In this document: positions 19,101 through 34,100 of the stretch, one piece after another
Numbering within the stretch: position 1 is the first letter of the stretch
Layout of the letters: each line of letters starts with the position of its first letter
From: Antedon bifida
Taxonomy: Eukaryota; Echinodermata; Crinoidea; Comatulida; Antedonidae
DNA length: 64,000 bases
Assembly (NCBI GenBank): GCA_963402885.1
Contig: OY727100.1
Coordinates: 1,488,001 to 1,552,000, forward strand
Reading direction: 5' to 3'
Position numbers and translations under genes: made by a program
Notes under the pieces: generated by a model
What the model saw: the letters and a program-made list of their open reading frames with translations, nothing else
Database searches by the model: none
What the model was told of the DNA's origin: nothing

Positions 19101-22100
19101 ACCTTAGATAAGATAAAACATCCATCATTCCCATGCACAGTATGATGATATGTGAGATAGACAGATATTTGTCTGTAGTCCAGTATGTAAGAGAGTGTAT
19201 ATCATTTTGAAAACATTATAAGATAAGAAACACATAAGGGGTGTACATGCTATAGTACCACTAAAACATCAGCCAAGCAGTGGCGGATCCAGGATTTTGA
19301 AATAGGGAGCCGAAGGCCTAAAAATGGCAAATTTTAGGTGCCGAACTGAAATCAATGTCCTATCTTTTGCAATACAAATTGCAAAATTTAGGGTAGGACT
19401 TGAATCCTCTTATGTCAAGCTAAGACAGGAATATAATTTAATCCTATAATGTGTTTTTAGAGAATTTGAAAATAAACAACCTTTTAACATCTGTTAAAAA
19501 ATTAGTTTTATTTATTATTATCATCACATTTTTTTTATGCGTGGCATTTAAATGATGTAACCATAAAATAAAAATAAAACAAATGAGGAAAATATTCATA
19601 GAAGTAAAACATAGCAAAACACAAATTATTAAGAAGAAGGGAACCCTGTACGTGGGTGAACAAAATAACTGGAATGCACACTCACTTTTTGATAGCATTC
19701 AAAATGTCTTCTAATAATACTAAAACAAATGCAGCCTGAAATTCTCTAGACTCCAGGCAAACTGTACTTTTCAAAAACAGCTTAACAATGTCAGCAGACT
19801 TCGTTGTGGTATCTTCAGTATTCAGAGTCTGGACAAGAAGCCTAGCTATCAGAGTAAGCTGGCTCTTGCTAAGGAATCGCAGCATGATTGGAAACTGACA
19901 AGTCAACATTTTCAAATAATTTTCAGAAAATGATTCAGAGTTCCTTTTAGCTACCTGTTGGATTAAACCATAAAAAGTCTCTTTGCCAATAAAAATCATA
20001 CACATTTTTGGTAAATAATTTACATATTTTATTAATTTTTTTATTTGTAATCTGGATTTGTTGAGACCAAAAAGATTCTGAAATAACATTTGTAATTGCT
20101 TATGATTTATTCATATTTAAGAATGAAAACAAAATCTTACATTGGTGGTATGTGCTGCAATCAATGTGGAACTGTAAGACAAAATTGATGTTACTTTTTG
20201 CTCGACAGCAGATTTAATGTTATGGTTTTCTATATCTTCATGCAACAACAAACCACACATTAGTTGAAAGTCCAAAAGAATCTGAAATCGCAGATTAAAA
20301 AATGCTGTTAGTGTTACCACGATGTTAAACACATCTTGGGTTTGAACACAGCTATGTTTAATCAAGGAAAACTAACAGGATGCTGAGCTACGAAGATCAA
20401 AGGGTTTATCTGTGGCTTCGATACAACCAATTCCACACCCCTTAACATACACTTTGTGTCACAGGGAATATGTACATACAGTACTGTTGGTATTTGTAGC
20501 AGCCAGACATCAGATCAAAGGACTGTTACGCAAGGCGAGATCAGTGTCCTGTTGTTAGATTGCATTGGTTTAATTGGAGTGGCAGTGTTTAATTGGAGTG
20601 TTCTTGGTACATTTGTCTCACCATTACAGACTCTATCTCTTGATCTTTCTCTTCAATCCACTTTGAGGTGCTGGTTGTCCATTCTTTTGATGTTATGTAG
20701 CTATGAATGTAACTAAAATCTCCTAGCTTTAAGGTGGCTGGTAAGCTTAGAGTTTGATCACAAACAAAAGATGTGTACTGCTTGAGCAATAGCACAGCCT
20801 CACCCCACGCATAACACAACATGTATGTGCCATGTGTCATTTCTTTCATCTATAAAAAGCAGACAAAATATGATTTACTCTACATTTATTCATTAAAAAC
20901 ATAAACATCTACAATACTGCATGACCTGAGTATATAGTCCACAATGGACTGGTTATATACTGTCTCAATACAACTTATTCACAGACTTACTTGTCCTACA
21001 ATTTCACTTCTTAGCAGTGGAACCAGTACATCATCCTTCATGCTATTCATCACCTCTTTTAGTCTCTTAAGGTTGGGAGCTGTACCACACAGACTAACAA
21101 GAGGTAACTCTAGCAGCAACGCTTTCAAGAGTGATGCAACTGCCTGGAAATTCTTCACAGGGATTGAGTGCGTCCAAGACTTCCTTTTCTTTACTTGTGG
21201 TTTCTCTTTCTCTACCAATTTTGAAACATACTGGTTCGAGATCTCACTGAGTAATAGTTTCCAGACGTCAAGACTTAACCCTGGAGTGAGTTTATGTACA
21301 TATGTTGGAAAACTGAAAACAAATACAGAAATATTTAATTGATACCAAAAGATTTACTATTTAGATTTTGTTGTTATATATTTCACCTTTCTTTTGCTAA
21401 GCTCATATTTGTTATATGTTTCAGAGGCTCAAGGAGACTGAGTGAAATATTGAATAACAAAAAAAAATAAATAAATAAAATCTGTAAACAAATATTTTTT
21501 TAAAAAGATGTGGAAGAACCAGAGGAACATACTTTTGAAGAAAGCTCTGCCAATCACAGTTGGAATCCTCAGATTCACGGATGCTCTCCAGAAGAACGGC
21601 GATGAATCTATCAAACTGGCGGAGCTTGAAGTACACTTGCAGAACATGGTCAAAGAAGTTAGCCTTTGCTGGGTCATCTGATGATGTGTTTAGTAAGCTT
21701 AACGTTAAAATGTCTTTGAGATGTGGTTCCACAAGGAGGTGGTTCAGCTCTACCATATGGTGGAGACATCTATACCAGAATGGTGATAATCTATGTAAAA
21801 AAAGTGTCGATGAACTTGTAACATTTATTTTGAAAGTCTGTTTCAGGGATGTCTCATGGTGATGATCTCACAAAATGAATAAGAAAAATTTAACATACAA
21901 AAAAAAATTATTTTGTGATAGGAAATTAGATTTTTAGTTTACAATAAACTTAATTATAATTTCATTTAATTTTATTTCACTTTATTAATAACTTAAATAG
22001 AGTGGAAGAGCCTAAATGAAACACTTACTCTAATTTTTGATTCAAAAGTTTTTGAAGAAGCTGATTAAGCCAATCATATACAGGTTTACCATTAGCCTCA

Positions 22101-25100
22101 TCGCCGGCCACCTACACAAGTAATAAACAAACATCATTAAAATAAATTTCTATGCCTCTAAATTCCTTGGAATTTCTGTACATTGAGCAAGACTAATTTC
22201 GAAATACAGCCCCACTTACATGATATATATTACGTTTATAGACCGTTCCTAACATCTGCTCAATGCATGGCAATATCAAATTCCAATTTGTCATTTTATC
22301 TTTCTCAGACAGCTTATCTTCCTTATTGGTGCTATTTGTATCCTCTGTTGCCATGGCATTCTCATTTGTAGGCAATGATTTGATCGGATCTTCACACAAG
22401 TTCAAAATATTGCACAACTTGCAGAAAAAAGTAAACGCTACATCATTGGATGGCCTGCATATGAAACATACTAAAGATAAATATACAGAAGTAGAACTGT
22501 TTTGTTGTATAATTAAACGTTTGAAGGTTTGCATGGCAAAATCAAATGTTGATCAGAAGTTTGCAGTACACCATGTATTAGTTCTGGAAAGAACTGTTGA
22601 GTTTCTCGACATTTCAATCAATATACTTTGATCGTCCTCACACATTCTCACTCCTGAGGACGATTAAAGTATATTGATTTCAAGAGACTCAACAGTTCTT
22701 TTCAGAACTAAATATATGTGGTGTACCACAAACTTTATATCAATATATTTAATCATTAGGAAAGTTAAGCACAACATTAATATTTCATAGCTGGTATAAG
22801 TAATTCATTCAATTACTAATAAAATGTATTGCCAATAATACTATGTGTAAAAATGATAAATACTTACTTGAATGAAACAATAAACCATTGTAATAGCTTG
22901 GGAAAAGCACTGCATACACACTCTGATATAGCACCCTGAGAAAAATGGATTTACAATTATACAGTATACTGCCCTCTATAATCATTAAATAATCATGTCA
23001 AAATACGTAGAATAATCTTGACCTAGATAGGTAAGGAGCAGATGGAACAAAATCATGAAAAACAACTTGTCAGTACAGTGAACGCCCTAATAAGGGTCTT
23101 AAGGACCCAAGTATCCTCTTTCTATATATATAATAACAGTGTATGCTGAATAGGGGTAATAGCCGTAGTGTTCATATATTTCTTCTTGTTCGTTTCACAG
23201 GAATAGATGTGTCCCAAATGAATTCCACTCTATAATATCAATTTACATAAGACAAGAATGTTAACTTCATGGTTACTTTTTAAGATGAAGAAACTCTTAG
23301 AAAAATAACAATACCGGTTTGTTAAGAGCATCTTTCAAAAACTCAAAGAATTGATGAATTTGAAATATGATGAGTTTTAACTCTGTCGGTTTTGTGTGCT
23401 TTTCAGCTAAAGATTTCAGATACTCCACATAGCCTGCTTGCAATTCCCTGTCAAACAAGAATATGAAATGAAAAAATATAAAAATAACATCATGATTTTG
23501 AACATTATATTACCATTCCCAGGAGGTATGGAGTATTTAATGTTAGATGTTTTCTAAGTGCTTTCTTTATAGCAATGTTTTACTTATTAATTTGTCTGAG
23601 ACTTGAGCCTTATAAGATATTCAGCATGAATGTATTAATGAGCTAGAATTGTTTACCAGATGTCATAACATTATATATTAAAATGAGTACCATTATGAAT
23701 ATATCCATGTCTGTGTTGTGCCACTGGCCAATGTTTTTTTAATAAATAAATATACTATTGTGACTGTTATCTATTGTGATTTACTTTCTCCCTCTCTAAC
23801 ATAAATTATAATTCACAAAATACTTAAATGTTTAAAAAAAAATCAGTTTAGTAAATATTATAATTTACCATAATTCATTTTATTTGAATACAATGGTATC
23901 CCCACTGCTTCTTTGACCCCCACTCCCAATTCAGGATCATTCGGTCATTTTGAGGAGACATATTGCACCTGTATACCTGTCATATTTTCTGTGTTGCCTA
24001 CAGCATGTAGCACTCTTCAAAATATCATAAACAAGGGATAACTGATGTTGAATCCAAGTAAAAGGTGAACACGTCGTCGTTGGAACAAATACTCTACTTA
24101 AATTTCATATACAGTAATAGCTCAAACAGATTTTTTTGCAACATTGTAATTTTTCTCAACAAACATGTTCTTATTGAAACTGTTAAAGATGTATTTTGAC
24201 ACAAAAAAATAAGATATTTCTCATAATAATTTTAGAAAATAATCTAATGTTTTAATACAATGTTTACTTTGATTTTAATACTGCAGATACCAAACAAGTA
24301 CACAATGCTGATAGCCAATGGATATTTTTTTAAAGTATTATCTGATTATGCTTTCTGTGTACTTTTTACTGATTAAGAGAGATTTTAATAAACAACTCTG
24401 GTAAGGAGATTACTAAACATTTTCCCTCTAAAAGGCAGTATTTTAACCCGATAAAATAAATTAATTGTAACTTTTCAGATGTAGGCAGTGCAGATGAGAT
24501 TCAAAGGTTTATGACATAATAAACAGAACAATAAATTAAAGTGAATTAAGGGTTTGGCCGTCCATCTATAAACACAGATTGAAAACTCACAATAATAGTT
24601 TATTTTAACAATGTTTATGGCAGTCACAAATTATTATTTACTATCGAATCTAAACATTTAGTGCACGTATATGTGTAAATATCTTAAAACGTAATTTGTA
24701 AAAACACAAAACTGGTACCTGTTAAATACTGATAAAGATAGGATGACCTCAATATGTTGTTGTATATTAATGAGGTCAGGTGATGTTGCTGCTAGCAACT
24801 GTAAACTTGGTATCAGAAATTGTTCTTGAGTTAAAATAAGCAACTGAAAAGAAGAACCATTTGTTGTTTCGTGTGTTTGAATGGTAGAAAGGATTTTGGT
24901 AAAACTAAAGCTCTGTCTACACTATCAAACTTTATGTGACAAAAAATGTGATGTGCCCATATGGACATGATGATGTCATATCAGTACCGTATTTGGGCAC
25001 ATCACACTTTTTTGTCAAACTAGTTTGACATTGTAGACAGAGCTTAAGTAAATACTATAGATTATAAAAGATTTCAAAAGTCGTTTATGTGAGCTTTTTA

Positions 25101-28100
25101 AATGATGCTGTTTGTGTGAACAACAATATTCTATTGTTAACCAAAGTTCACGTCGGTCCATCTGCTGGTAAAATGTTTAAATAAATTTTAATCACCTTTC
25201 TAGCAGAAGTTTGTTTTGGCAATATCGATTGGTAATGTTTCAGGATTGACTGTAAGACTTTCTCCAAATCTTCTCCTAATCTGCCGTTTTTTTCAACACA
25301 AGCAGCGCTTATTTTCATCACTTTGACGGTTAATTGCAACTGAAATAAACCGCAACGAATGTTTTTAATTACAAAACACGTGAATCAGGAATGAACGCAA
25401 GATCAGGTAACGTGGTTCAATGTGACTAGATTGGTAACGAAAGCTGTAAATTGTAGTTCAGTTGAAGATTGTGTATAGAGGTGACATTCAATAAAAGATT
25501 GAATTTCATTATGTTCAGTATTTTTATCTTAATGACCACAAGATGTTAACCCAACATAATTACATTTGTAACAAAATCAAAATGTTTGAATATCTAAAAA
25601 TTCAATTACTTACATGTGTATAAGGCCATCAAGACTACAAACTGTATATGGCCCTAGTATAGTCCCAGGGGCCATCTGTACGAAATTTGGGAGGAATTAG
25701 GAGTTGGGATTATATTATTCAAAATTAATTAATAGAGGTGGGATTATTTTTGAGCATGGGATTATATTTGGTCATATACTGTAATGTATTATATGTAAAA
25801 TGTGATTGCAGATAAGAAATATGAATAGATAGGTCCTCTGCTGTACCTCATATTCTCAATTATGAATACCTAGCTTCATGTAGATTAGGTACATACCAGT
25901 TTCTCAAAATTTGAAATCAAATTAACAGCGAGTGTCGGATAATTTAGAATGCACCAACAACATTTAAGAACCATGGCTAACTGCGCATCATCATCAATAC
26001 TGCCCTCTAGCATCTCGATAACGGTTACATTAAAATTGCCTCGCAAACTGAAGAGGGCGCCATTCTGTATTTGCTGCAGAAGCTGAACACTTCCTAGAAT
26101 ATTTGACAAGTACAGCCATAGTTTATTAACGTTGTGTTGACTAATATCGAATCTGAGGAAAAATTGAATTTGTAATGTAATTGGGTTAACCAATAAAAGC
26201 TATAAAGTATAATTGTATAAATTATTATAATCAATTTTAAATAATGAAACTACTACCTATCATTTCCAGAATGAGGGTCAAAAGCTATATACTGTATATA
26301 ACCGAGTATAATCCCACCCGGGCTAAATTAGGTTAAACTCAACTTAACTTAAAAGTAAATCCAATACCACTAATTTTCAGAAACTGTTATCATATACAAT
26401 ATTTATATGCAAAATCAAACATAAAACAAATCACCAGTTACACAATATTGTACATATTCATTATCGATGAAATTATTTGTATCAAAACAGGATAAAAAGT
26501 TTATTTTTGTTTTCAATAATTATTATAACAAATCATTGATAATTCCTTCTATTTTTAATTTACTAGTAAGACTTCTTAATCTTCAACTATTTGAGTTTAT
26601 TTAATTTATTACTTCTACAAATAGCTTCTATTCCTACATAACAATTGAATCTACTGTAAATAATCTCGATACTAAGATATGTATCGTCAAACTTGATCTC
26701 GGCTTATCTGAATTACGCACAATTTATTTGCGAATTGATTGAGTCCATAAACGAAATGCACTTTAATATTCATCATGTGCAGCTCATCCAATTTTAGATC
26801 AAATAATACGGCTAGAGCATAATTTTATGCGTAATTCATTCCCACATTCTGTAGTGTAGAATTCAATTATTTTTTTTTGTACATAAATTATTTTGAATTA
26901 AATATTTTGTCAAGTGACTTACTTTGATGCTTGCATTATTGATGTACAAGCCCAGTTTAATAAAACTTGAGGTTTGTTTGGTATAAAACATTCTTCAGAT
27001 TGCCAAGCAAACTGGGCCATTTTCAGTTTTTGGTCCCACGGTGTTGAAGGGTCCTTGATGAACCTATGGACACCTGAAATGAATGATTAAATAATAAGTA
27101 AAAAACATTTTACTGGTTTTTTTTACTGATCTTGTAGCCGTCTTCTTCTGAAGACACATGGCCGTCATTGACGGATAACTTGGTAGATCAGTTGACTTCA
27201 CTGCTGGTGTACTCGAGATCTACGTTTATACCAAACTATAGACTATTTTAATTATTGATCTATATAACATTGATAATAAGAGTTACATTACTTATTAAAA
27301 AAAATATATATATTAGAGGATTAGAGGAATGTACCATAGTGAGCTATCATATAGACTACTGCTGTGGAATTCGAGAGTTGGTGTAAACTGGGGGATCCTC
27401 TACACAGGGACCTGGTAGCCTGGGGACCTGTAAACTGTGTAGAGGAGAGGGGGAGAGGAGAGAAGATGTAGACTGGAGGATCCTGTAGACTGGGGACCTG
27501 TAAACTGGAGGACCCTGTAGAATATGTAGAGGAGAGGGAGAGAGGAAAGAAGATCCTACTGTAGACTGATAGATCCTATAGACTTGGAAATCCTGAACAC
27601 AGGGACTTGGTTGACTGGGGGTCTTGTAAACTGGGGAAGGAGGCTGTAACTTGTAGATATTGTAGTTGGGGAACCGGAAAACTGGGGATCTTGTAAACTG
27701 GGGTAAACTGTAAGTAAAAGTAGAATTAAATTAGAAATGATAATTCTAATTTCTGATAATACCAGTTTTCTTAAAATACTCTGCAAGTAAATAAAGAGAT
27801 GAAACCTCAACAGACAAAACTTTTAATTACTGTATGTTATTTACCCACACAATTCTCACTAATTAGCGTTAATTACATTGTGTCTGGCGACCCTTTATAA
27901 TGAACCCTTTTTCCACTTAGCAAGGCGTTAACTGATGACGCAAGTCTGCAAAACGATTTTAATTGCAGAACACTCCATCTATCAATTTACTACAAGAAAT
28001 TCAGTCATCTAGATTTGGGGTGAAGAATCCGAAACATGTAGACAGGCCAGAAATCGTGACAAATTATGCTATGGTTCACAAACAGCATCTGCAAATGTGC

Positions 28101-31100
28101 TTATATATTTATGTCTTGATAATATTTGGCATGTTTATGGTACAGTTTCACATGTTATGATATAGCTATGGTCCATACAAGAATTTTATATGAGATGCCA
28201 TGGGTAAGACACATCACGCACAAGAATTTAATATTTTTAAATCTAAAGCTCTGTCTACACTATCAAACTTTATGTGTCAAAAAAATGTGATGTGCCCATA
28301 TATGGACATGATGATATCATATCACTACCATATTTAAGCATAGCACTACCATATATGGGCACATCAAACTTTTTGACAAATAAAGTTTGATAGTGTAGAC
28401 AAGGCTTAAGAAAAATTCTTTCACAAAAAAAAAACAAGATATTTATTTACAAGAATACATATAAATTTTAATAATGACCATAAGATCCTGGTACCTTGCA
28501 CTATATAAATTGACATAATCGATTCAGCGATAGTTTCGTGCCAAAATGTCATAATTATTTATATTAGCAAAATAAATATATACAGGTACAGATTACTTTA
28601 CTTGCTTACTTGTAATATTTACTCCTTAAAATGTTAATGCTAAAGCTCTGTTTACACTATCAAACTATTTGACAAAAAAAGTGTGATGTGTCCAAATATG
28701 GTGGTGATATGTCCAAATATGACATCATCATGTCCATATGGATATCACATTTGTTGTTACATAAAGTTTGATAGTGTAGACAGAGCTCAAGAAACTGGCA
28801 GGAGATTGTTTTATGACAAAGCAAAAGGGCTTGTTTTGAGAATTTGGTAAAGACCTTTCTCAGATGCCTTTATTTTTATAGAGCAAAAAACCATTCTTTT
28901 GCGCATGGTTTTGAGACTTCTCAAGAATAAGCCCATGGGATTTCAAAGGTTTACATCAACATTATATTAAACAGAGCTTCGTATTATTAGTAAAGTTAAT
29001 GAATAGTTGACAGACTAATGCTCTTTGTGGTTATTACTAGGTATTCTTGATTCTTTATGTCAAGTTTGTTTACAAGAAAACAGACAGCTGACCTGCTTTG
29101 CTTATAGCAGTCCATACTTAGTAATTAGCTTATCTGGAAATTAGCAACGATGTAAAACATGAGGCTTGTAATTTCATTACTGATAATAAAAATATTTTAT
29201 TCGTTACTTTGTAACATAGTAACATAAATGAGTGAGAATTAACGAACAACATAATGAGGCAATTCAATGTACTTAATTAATTAATGTTAAATTCAAATTA
29301 GATTTGTTGTAAATTAAAGATGTATTTTCCCCAAAACATGAAGATTAATAAATCAGACTCTAAATAGGCCATTTTGCAGTTTTAATAAAGTTAATCACTT
29401 CTGTAAAAAACAATTATTTCCCTTACAAAAAGACAAAATAAACGTTTAATTTTAACCAAAATCATTGTCTGACAGACAATTTAAGATTTTTTTTGAGATA
29501 AATTACATTTATTAAGGTAAATAATTTTTTTTTCATCCAGTTTTTGTCAAAGTGAATAACTATTATCGGACATTAAAATGGCATATTAAAAAAAATGTTT
29601 AAAAAAAATTTGTTTAGGGGACAATATATCTTTAAGTAAATAAAAAAAATCAACTTTAAAAAAAAGATAATTAACTACAAAATGTGATTAATCATGTAAC
29701 ACAATTAAATTTTTTTTTTTGTGATAGCAAGTTGATAATAAACAAATTAGACTTGCTGAAAGACGAGCAGTCATCACCATCACTTTTTAACATCAATCAA
29801 TTTACAATAAGAAAAACTTGCTGTAAACTCATCATTCCAAACCATACACTGATATTGATTACAACACATTAAAAACAATTTCTGTTTATTGAATAGTATA
29901 AATGCACATGGGAATAGTGGCGCTGTAGCTTGGTGGTTAATGTGCTTGCCTTAACATTCCAAGGTCCAGGGTTCTACTCCACGCCCTAGTTACTATAGCA
30001 CAATGATAGTTTACCGATTCTAGGTGAGTTTAGCGCTGTTGTATGCATGTGAAATAAAATAAAAAAATAATATAATTGTCATAGTAATCATGATTTACCC
30101 CTAATTATCCTACTACCCTTAGTCCTATCTAGAAACCCTCTTCAAAAGCAAACAAAAAGCAAATGACACTATAAACAAACACACTCCACCCAGGTGTATA
30201 AATGGGTACCGGTTATATCAAGACACAACTTTGATTACTAGCTGCATTATTATGGGAGTATGTTTCCATACATGTTTGATCCAAAAAAGGACTGGAGTAA
30301 TAATGTGCAGCGCATTGAGAACTTGCTTATGTACACTATATAAGAATGAACTATTATTATTATAAAACAACACTAAATAAAATGGCATCATTTATATATA
30401 GGTAATCCTATATTTCTTATTCATAAATATTCATCATTATCGACGACTACGACGTAAACGTAAGAAACCTGTATGGAAATAAAACGACATTTCAGTTGAA
30501 ACATTAAGGTAGTGTTCAAGAAACGCTAAGTGGATAACTAATGACCTTTGCGATTTTCCGTGCTGCGGCACGTATGCAATCAATTTGTGACGCAATACAC
30601 CATTTATTTTTGTTATATAATTTTACATTTTTTATAATAATAATAATAAATCATAGTTTACTTTACAGCGACAATTAAAAAAAAAAAGGTTTTGGTGTTT
30701 TGGTTTTTGTTCCAATTCTAACTAAATGGCTTTCAAAGTTTCAATCCAATAAAGCTCTGTCTACACTATCAAACTTTATGTGACAAAAAAATGTGATGTG
30801 CCTATATATAGACATGATGATGTCATATCACTAACATATTTAAGCATATCACTACCATATTTGGGCATATCACAATGTTTTTGTCAAACTAGTTTGATAG
30901 TATAGATAGAGCTTAAGGTCAGTAAGTCATTCTTTTGGATGTAATTACAGTAATTAAATAATGATATTTATTCAGCAAAAATTACATAATTTGCCAGAAG
31001 AAAGGCATGAGTCTGAACAGAATAACCACTGTACTTTTACTCCATCAAATAACACCAAGAAATAAAACTATGTTTGCTAAGTTAAATCTTGTTCATGTCC

Positions 31101-34100
31101 GATTGTAAGAAATAACAATTTATCTTACATTTAAATCACATGTACAAAATGGATGTGTAATAATTTAACTATCTTCTGCCTAAAGCCAACTCTATTCTAC
31201 AAAAGCATTTTCATCATAGCCATCTCATAAAAAAAACTCATTTTATTCTCTCTTTATAGATTGTATCTACTATGAGCATATGTGACGTTTATGTGTTTGA
31301 ATATATTATAGTCAATATCCGGCACAAACTAATTATTGATAACTAGAAAATGGATCATTATAACACATAATTATGAAGTTCAGGACATTTAAAACATAAA
31401 TTTAAAAAGACATTGTAAACATTGTATCACCCGAGTGTACTGTATCTCCACACAGTATCATAGGCAAATTCTGAAATACAGTGTCACACATGTGGCGCCT
31501 TCATTATATTAAGCTTAAAAGGTTTAGGTAGGCTTCTGACCTATGATACACAATCACATGCGATACATATGTGATACTGTATTATAGAATTCGCCTATGA
31601 TACTGGACAAATTATAATACCGATTCAATCAGTTGAACACATTATAAAAATTGCTTGCTTATAGTTTATACAACCTGCTATTAAAGAAATAATATTAATG
31701 ACCTTTAGGCCAAATGCACTTCAGATAAAACTGTACTGTAGGTAAAGAAAATTCTACATTATTATTTAGATGTTATCTATTATTTGCCAGCTATTGCAAG
31801 TCATAGAATTATTAAACCTCTGAGTAAATATACTTAAACCACATTCAGCTGAGAGCAGCATTGTTGACTGTTTAGGGCCTGGAGATGTTTACTTAAATCT
31901 AAATGTATATATCACGGTTTGCTGTTATAATACCAGATACAAAAGCTGCTAGAAAAACTTGGTTATAATCAAATATTATTCTGTAATGGTCAGAATAAAG
32001 TTTATATACTGAATTCATGTGAATGCATAATTACAATGAAAACAAACAATTTAACCATTATTGATTTTGTCTGGGTAGATTAAAAATACAAACACTCAAA
32101 TAAAAAAAACATGGCTTTTAAAGGAGGTGTGTTGAGAAGTCTGACCGACAATGTTTAGTAGGCACGTTCTGGTTATCATTTAAGCACACGCAGCTAATTT
32201 AGTAAAAGCTACGTAATTAATCTAATATCGTCATTGATGTCATGTGATGATACACTACGACGTCCATGGCTCTTCTAAAACAGTGTTACTATGGTCTATT
32301 AATGCACAGTATTTTACTTGTTGACAGCCTGGGCATGATTGTACCATCTTTGCTGTAATTGTATACATATGGGAACAATGCTCTTTCTGACTTGGGTTTG
32401 AAGCTAGGAATAGAAACACGCAATAATAAGACCGTTAAATAATAATATTTATGTAACATTTATTGCAGAATCTGACATACAATCTGAGCATAGAATGAGG
32501 AACAAAGAATAATTAAATGGCTTTTGTCCTCACACAAACGTTTGCATCGTCACTAGGTTAAATAAACAAATCATTTCCATCTGCATATATATATGCATAT
32601 ATATGCATATGTGCAAAAAGAAGGTGGTGTGGAAGATATCCCCTATGTGCTAAAATAAGGTGTGGAGGGAGGGATCTAGTTCTTGTTGTCACATGACCTA
32701 GAGGATCGTAGGGGCGTGGCAGATGAGATACAGTAAATAGTACTCATCATGATATGATACACAGGCATAAGCCATATCTCAGTGGTGCCTGTCTTCTCTC
32801 CGGGGTGGCGGGGGTTTTGCTGGATGGATAGAGGGGTAAAGGCTCTAAAATGAGTATGTACAGAGGTAGGATGGGGAGAGGTCATAACGGCTCCCCTACC
32901 TTTGCACTGCTCGGGGGTTGAACAGCAAGGGGAGAAATAACGTTCCTCTCATCCTAGAATTGTAAATATTAATGTTTACTTTTTTTTTTTTTACTCATTA
33001 TTGTTTTTAAATTGCATTTTTTGAGTATTATACTTTCTGTTGGCATTTTCAGCACAAGCTTTGTTGTTTTTTTCAATCTGTGCCTCCTGTATATATTGAA
33101 AGGAATTATATTTATGTTTGTTTATGAATGAAGAAAATAATTATTATTTTGATTGATTGATTGATTGATTGATAATGATAACAATAATAATGTTAAAAAT
33201 ACAATTTAGTGTAGTCAATTATATAATTATTATAAAATATAGTAATTTTGTTAGAAAACATTAATAATAATTCCATTTTTAAAACCCATTGACAGATGTG
33301 AAAATAAACATATAGTGCTGTGAAAACAAGCCTTTGTTCAAACAGACATTCAGGATTAAGTTAAAGATCATTTTCCGTATTTTTTTATACAAAAATATGT
33401 GTACCATGATCTTTTTATAAGTTATTGAATAAAGTTCACATAGCATGCTTCAGGACATTCCTGTACACGGATACATCATGTATGCTTCTATGAAATCATT
33501 TTAATTATTCTCAATGATCCTTTCCTGATATGAATGTTTACTTATTACATAATGATCTATAACATTATGGTAATCTCAAGAAGGATGCATAATGTCTTTT
33601 GTTATAATATACAATAACTTTGTCTATCAAGCCTTCAGAATAACAAAACATGCTATTTTTATCACATAACTGTTAAATTTTAAACAACAACAGACAATGA
33701 AATATTAATATTGAACTTTGGTCTGTTTTTGTTAATTTAAAATAGAACATTGGGAGACCAGTGCCATGTAGTAAAATATTATCTCTCTGTTTATAGTAAT
33801 AAAGTATAATTATCCTGTTTGGAAAGAACAACAAATATATTTTATTATGTTTATTGCAGAAATTTCATCATCAAAAAATTATTTCATAGTTAATTGAACT
33901 CTAGCTTGTTTTCGTTATATTCCCAATTATGGTTATGTTTTATTTTTATCATATTTTTTTTTAATAAGGTGCAAGTTTTTAATGTTTGTTTATTGTCATA
34001 TAAAAATCAATAAAATGAATAATCATCATGACAGGTTTTAGTATTTACACACCTAATTGATTGGTTTTTGCATACTTTTTTTAAATGGCGTTTAAATAGA

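Noticed and set aside
22680..22720. GTTCTTTTCAGAAC as a steroid-receptor element
   Set aside because: The half-sites are spaced by four bases instead of three, and the motif is part of a repeated palindromic element.
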